From the IMG/VR virus record IMGVR_UViG_2162886007_000107, positions 62,001 through 126,000 of that record: a stretch of DNA of 64,000 nt. One strand, written 5' to 3'. Of the stretch, positions 61,774 to 64,000 are shown one piece after another. Origin of the DNA: a virus. The notes under the pieces were generated by a model, which worked only from the letters and a program-made list of their open reading frames with translations, did no database searches and was not told where the DNA came from. The position numbers and the translations under genes are program-made. The stretch's first letter is position 1; every line of letters starts with the position of its first letter.

Positions 61774-63111
61774 ATGGAATCACCACGCTCGTTACAGAAC
61801 CTTATCGAGTTCGTGAATCATGTTGAGGCAACTCAACGCAACGAACGTCTTTTCAACATGGAGGCTACGGCAATCACCCCGGAAGCCCAGATACCTCTTA
61901 TCATCCCCAATGCATTTGCAAGGATGTGTAGTTTTGTAACAGGGCGTAGTGACGACATGCGACTGCGTGCACAAATCCAGCCGGGCGTGTACAGCAAACA
62001 GATCCAACCCTTTCGCGACGACCTCATGATTGAGATTGTAGAGCGTCAGGGTTTCGGTCAAGTCATGAAGAAGTATCGGGCCATTCCAATGAGTGGCAGC
62101 GACCCTGAACTGGAAGGTAACCACACTGCATTGGCTAACCTCATGGCCAATGACCACTTGAACATGGTTAGTGTGGACTTTCAGTTGTTTGAAATGGGCT
62201 TTGCCAAATTCCGTAACGCCCCAGCAAGTGACATCTTCTTGATGGCTAAGCTGGAAGACGTATTCCACGACAAGCTGTCTGAATTCGGCGAGACTCTAAA
62301 CCTTACCGGACCAGACTCTTGGAAAGGAGTTGATGTAGAGCAACCTGTAGACAACGACCGCATATTTAAGCAGGTGGTAATCCCGGCTAGTGTGCGTCTT
62401 ATTGATTTGGGGGACTACCTTCAGAACGATGAGAAGTTTGGTGTGTACAACACTGGATTGGGGTTGTATTACAGGAAGGGCTTGTGGCGCATCTATCCCC
62501 TCTACAGGGACGGACGTTATGAAAAGGCACGTAGGGTACTAAACATCTACAGACTGCCTGAGAACGCGTTTCCAACGCTTCACAACACATGGATTGAAGA
62601 CGAGAAGAGTATCACTATCTTCTCCACGGGTAAAAGTACCAACAACGACGATACGGACATCGATCGTCAGACTCATGGCGTTGGTCAGCGGGTAATTGCT
62701 GCAGATGCTGTGATGGGTGAAACTGGGCGCTACTACAACAAGGGTGTGGCGGTTACTACTCGTGAGGATAGTCTCTCTGAGTTCAAAACAGTTAACCGTA
62801 AGTCTGGGGAAGAATGGATTCCATTGGACCCTACTCCAACCAGTAACCTTGGTAAGCGTTTAACCAAGAATGCGGAGAACGATACCTCGGTTACTACAGT
62901 GCCTTGGCATAACTCCGATGCACTGAAGATCGATCCTGGGATGCCCCTGCGTTTCTTCTACATGCGTGGTGACATTCTTGTTTACAAGGAGGGTAGTGTG
63001 GCCGGTCTGTTGAGTAAGTACCAAATGGATACTGAAAGTGTTCAACCAGTATTCAGGGAACACTCGGTTATTACCTTGACCATCAACAGTCAGGAGTACG
63101 TCGTCAAGTAA
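61774..63111 (+). CDS. Putative tail/baseplate structural protein (445 aa)
   Basis: ATG at 61774 after AGGTTAAAG. It contains the PG-x-YSKQ segment shared with the product of 59730, a beta-rich middle and a C-terminal domain with PGMPLRFFYMRGDILVYKEG. It ends the 58-63 kb operon. Composition and position suggest a tail or baseplate protein. Specific role unknown. Confidence 0.68.
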   Translation: MESPRSLQNLIEFVNHVEATQRNERLFNMEATAITPEAQIPLIIPNAFARMCSFVTGRSDDMRLRAQIQPGVYSKQIQPFRDDLMIEIVERQGFGQVMKKYRAIPMSGSDPELEGNHTALANLMANDHLNMVSVDFQLFEMGFAKFRNAPASDIFLMAKLEDVFHDKLSEFGETLNLTGPDSWKGVDVEQPVDNDRIFKQVVIPASVRLIDLGDYLQNDEKFGVYNTGLGLYYRKGLWRIYPLYRDGRYEKARRVLNIYRLPENAFPTLHNTWIEDEKSITIFSTGKSTNNDDTDIDRQTHGVGQRVIAADAVMGETGRYYNKGVAVTTREDSLSEFKTVNRKSGEEWIPLDPTPTSNLGKRLTKNAENDTSVTTVPWHNSDALKIDPGMPLRFFYMRGDILVYKEGSVAGLLSKYQMDTESVQPVFREHSVITLTINSQEYVVK

Positions 63112-63243
63112 AAGTCCACTGGAGGTTTGCTCTTATACACTACTAGAAAACTGTCTGCGGAAGCGGGTGGGGAGATCCCTTCCTTATTTCTGCAACCTAG
63201 TGGAGCGTAAGCGACCTCCTTCTTCTTGTATCGAGTAATCACA

Positions 63244-63549
63244 ATGGAAAAGCCAGATCTTCAAACCATGTTGAACCTTGCTTCTAAAGCTTATACCGAA
63301 GCTTTGCAGGAAGGCATTATCTCTACTGTTGAGGTTGGCGACCGTGTCAACAAATCTCTGGAAGACTACATCAAAGGCGGAGACTTTCCTCCAACCACCG
63401 CCTACAAGTTTTCTATTCAGGGTGATGGTGAAGGGAACGTTATCAAGAATGGTGTGGTGAAGGCTCACTTCCTTGGTGGTGGCTTGAACATTGAAATTGT
63501 TGAAGAACATATTACCTTTCGTAACACCCAACCATCTTTAACTAATTAA
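63244..63549 (+). CDS. Small unknown protein (101 aa)
   Basis: ATG at 63244 is chosen over a longer frame that starts in a non-coding leader. The preceding 130 bases hold an imperfect inverted repeat (TCCACTGGAGGTTTGC near 63116 and GCAACCTAGTGGA near 63193). The protein is helical, then beta-like (YKFSIQGDGEGNVIKNGVVK, GLNIEIVEEHITF). It has the same layout as the small proteins at 3.8-5.9 and 30.4-31.9 kb. No family recognised. Confidence 0.7.
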   Translation: MEKPDLQTMLNLASKAYTEALQEGIISTVEVGDRVNKSLEDYIKGGDFPPTTAYKFSIQGDGEGNVIKNGVVKAHFLGGGLNIEIVEEHITFRNTQPSLTN

Positions 63550-63561
63550 TGGAATATCCCG

Positions 63562-64000
63562 ATGCAACAAGACAACGTTAAAGAAGCACTGTGCCAAGAA
63601 CTTTGTGGTTATGCGATGCTCGGCCTGCACAAGTGCCATGAGAAGAATTGGCAGTCGTCCAAATACGCAGCCAAAGTTATCAAGCACGAAGTAAAGACTC
63701 AGGCTATTCTCAACAACTCCCAGCTCAAAGGAGTGCAGTTGGGGATTGCTATTGAAGAGATGTCTCCAGGCATCATGGCCCCTGCTTGTGAAGTTACTGT
63801 AAAGTGCGTTAGCAAAGATAATTTCATCATCTACCTGGTATCGAAAGCCCCAACGGCAACCACTCATGTGGAAGATACGATCGTGGATGAACCAGAACCT
63901 CTGGAACCTTACGAAGGAACTCCAAAGGCTGCTCCACAAATGCGCATGCTGCGTAGCCACATTCCTTTCCAAACCAATCCGGCTGAAGACAAACTCATCG
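63562..64000 (+). CDS. Unknown protein, 3' end outside the window
   Basis: ATG at 63562 opens a frame of at least 146 codons that runs off the right edge without a stop. The visible part has a helical Cys-containing start (ALCQELCGYAMLGLHKCHEK), a beta-like middle (LGIAIEEMSPGIMAPACEVT) and a Pro/Glu-rich segment (VDEPEPLEPYEGTPKAAPQM). GGAAT lies seven bases upstream. No family can be given from the fragment. Confidence 0.7.
   Translation, partial: MQQDNVKEALCQELCGYAMLGLHKCHEKNWQSSKYAAKVIKHEVKTQAILNNSQLKGVQLGIAIEEMSPGIMAPACEVTVKCVSKDNFIIYLVSKAPTATTHVEDTIVDEPEPLEPYEGTPKAAPQMRMLRSHIPFQTNPAEDKLI

Noticed and set aside
1-64000. CRISPR arrays, insertion sequences, integrase or attachment sites
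   Set aside because: No regularly spaced direct repeats, transposase-like or integrase-like proteins, or flanking duplications were seen.

Overview
The window reads as part of the genome of a nucleus-forming jumbo myovirus of the phiKZ type, with a Pseudomonas host likely. The main reasons are a tubulin-like PhuZ gene, genes for a multisubunit phage RNA polymerase broken into separately encoded beta and beta' pieces, a split family-B DNA polymerase, and a large set of internal-head-protein paralogs with protease-type G-x-E sites. Gene order (a chimallin-like gene followed by beta' N-terminal half; then a fifth-subunit-like gene, two unknowns, beta C-terminal half, beta' C-terminal half, helicase; then a second beta' C-terminal piece; then virion genes) agrees with what I remember of phiKZ gp54-gp55, gp68-gp75, gp80 and gp83-gp97. 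The gp numbers are from memory and were not checked. No host, plasmid, IS or CRISPR sequence is visible.

Layout. 1-2681: the end of one gene, then about 2.5 kb without convincing protein genes, holding four canonical tRNAs (Tyr, Asp, Trp, Asn), two tRNA-like genes with abnormal anticodon arms, and long inverted repeats after most tRNAs. 2682-9277: phuZ, a row of small overlapping unknown genes, the palm half of DNA polymerase and two small genes. 9347-18649: a minus-strand unknown gene, the chimallin candidate, RNA polymerase beta' N-terminal half, unknowns and an SbcD/Mre11-like phosphoesterase. 18721-30418: an SSB-like protein, the putative fifth RNA polymerase subunit, two conserved unknowns, beta C-half, beta' C-half and an SF2 helicase. 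30426-31870: three small unknowns. 31938-34198 (minus): a virion-type beta' C-terminal subunit and an unknown. 34241-63111: mostly virion proteins, including internal-head proteins, a membrane-anchored HExxH protein, the exonuclease half of DNA polymerase (minus strand) and two large minus-strand structural genes. 63244-64000: one small gene and the start of another that runs off the end.

Organisation. Genes are packed in operons with ATGA or TAATG overlaps. Five minus-strand islands (9.3-10.5, 24.2-24.5, 31.9-34.2, 39.3-41.1 and 45.3-49.3 kb) sit inside the plus-strand array. Each converges on a long perfect inverted repeat at its 3' side and diverges from the next plus-strand operon at its 5' side. 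Terminators usually end in a CTTTATTTTTT-like tail. TATATTAC-type boxes resembling phiKZ early promoters precede phuZ, a small gene at 8685 and the chimallin candidate. The nonvirion polymerase genes, split DNA polymerase, SSB-like protein, helicase and phosphoesterase would act in the phage nucleus. The 34-63 kb block would build the head interior and the tail.
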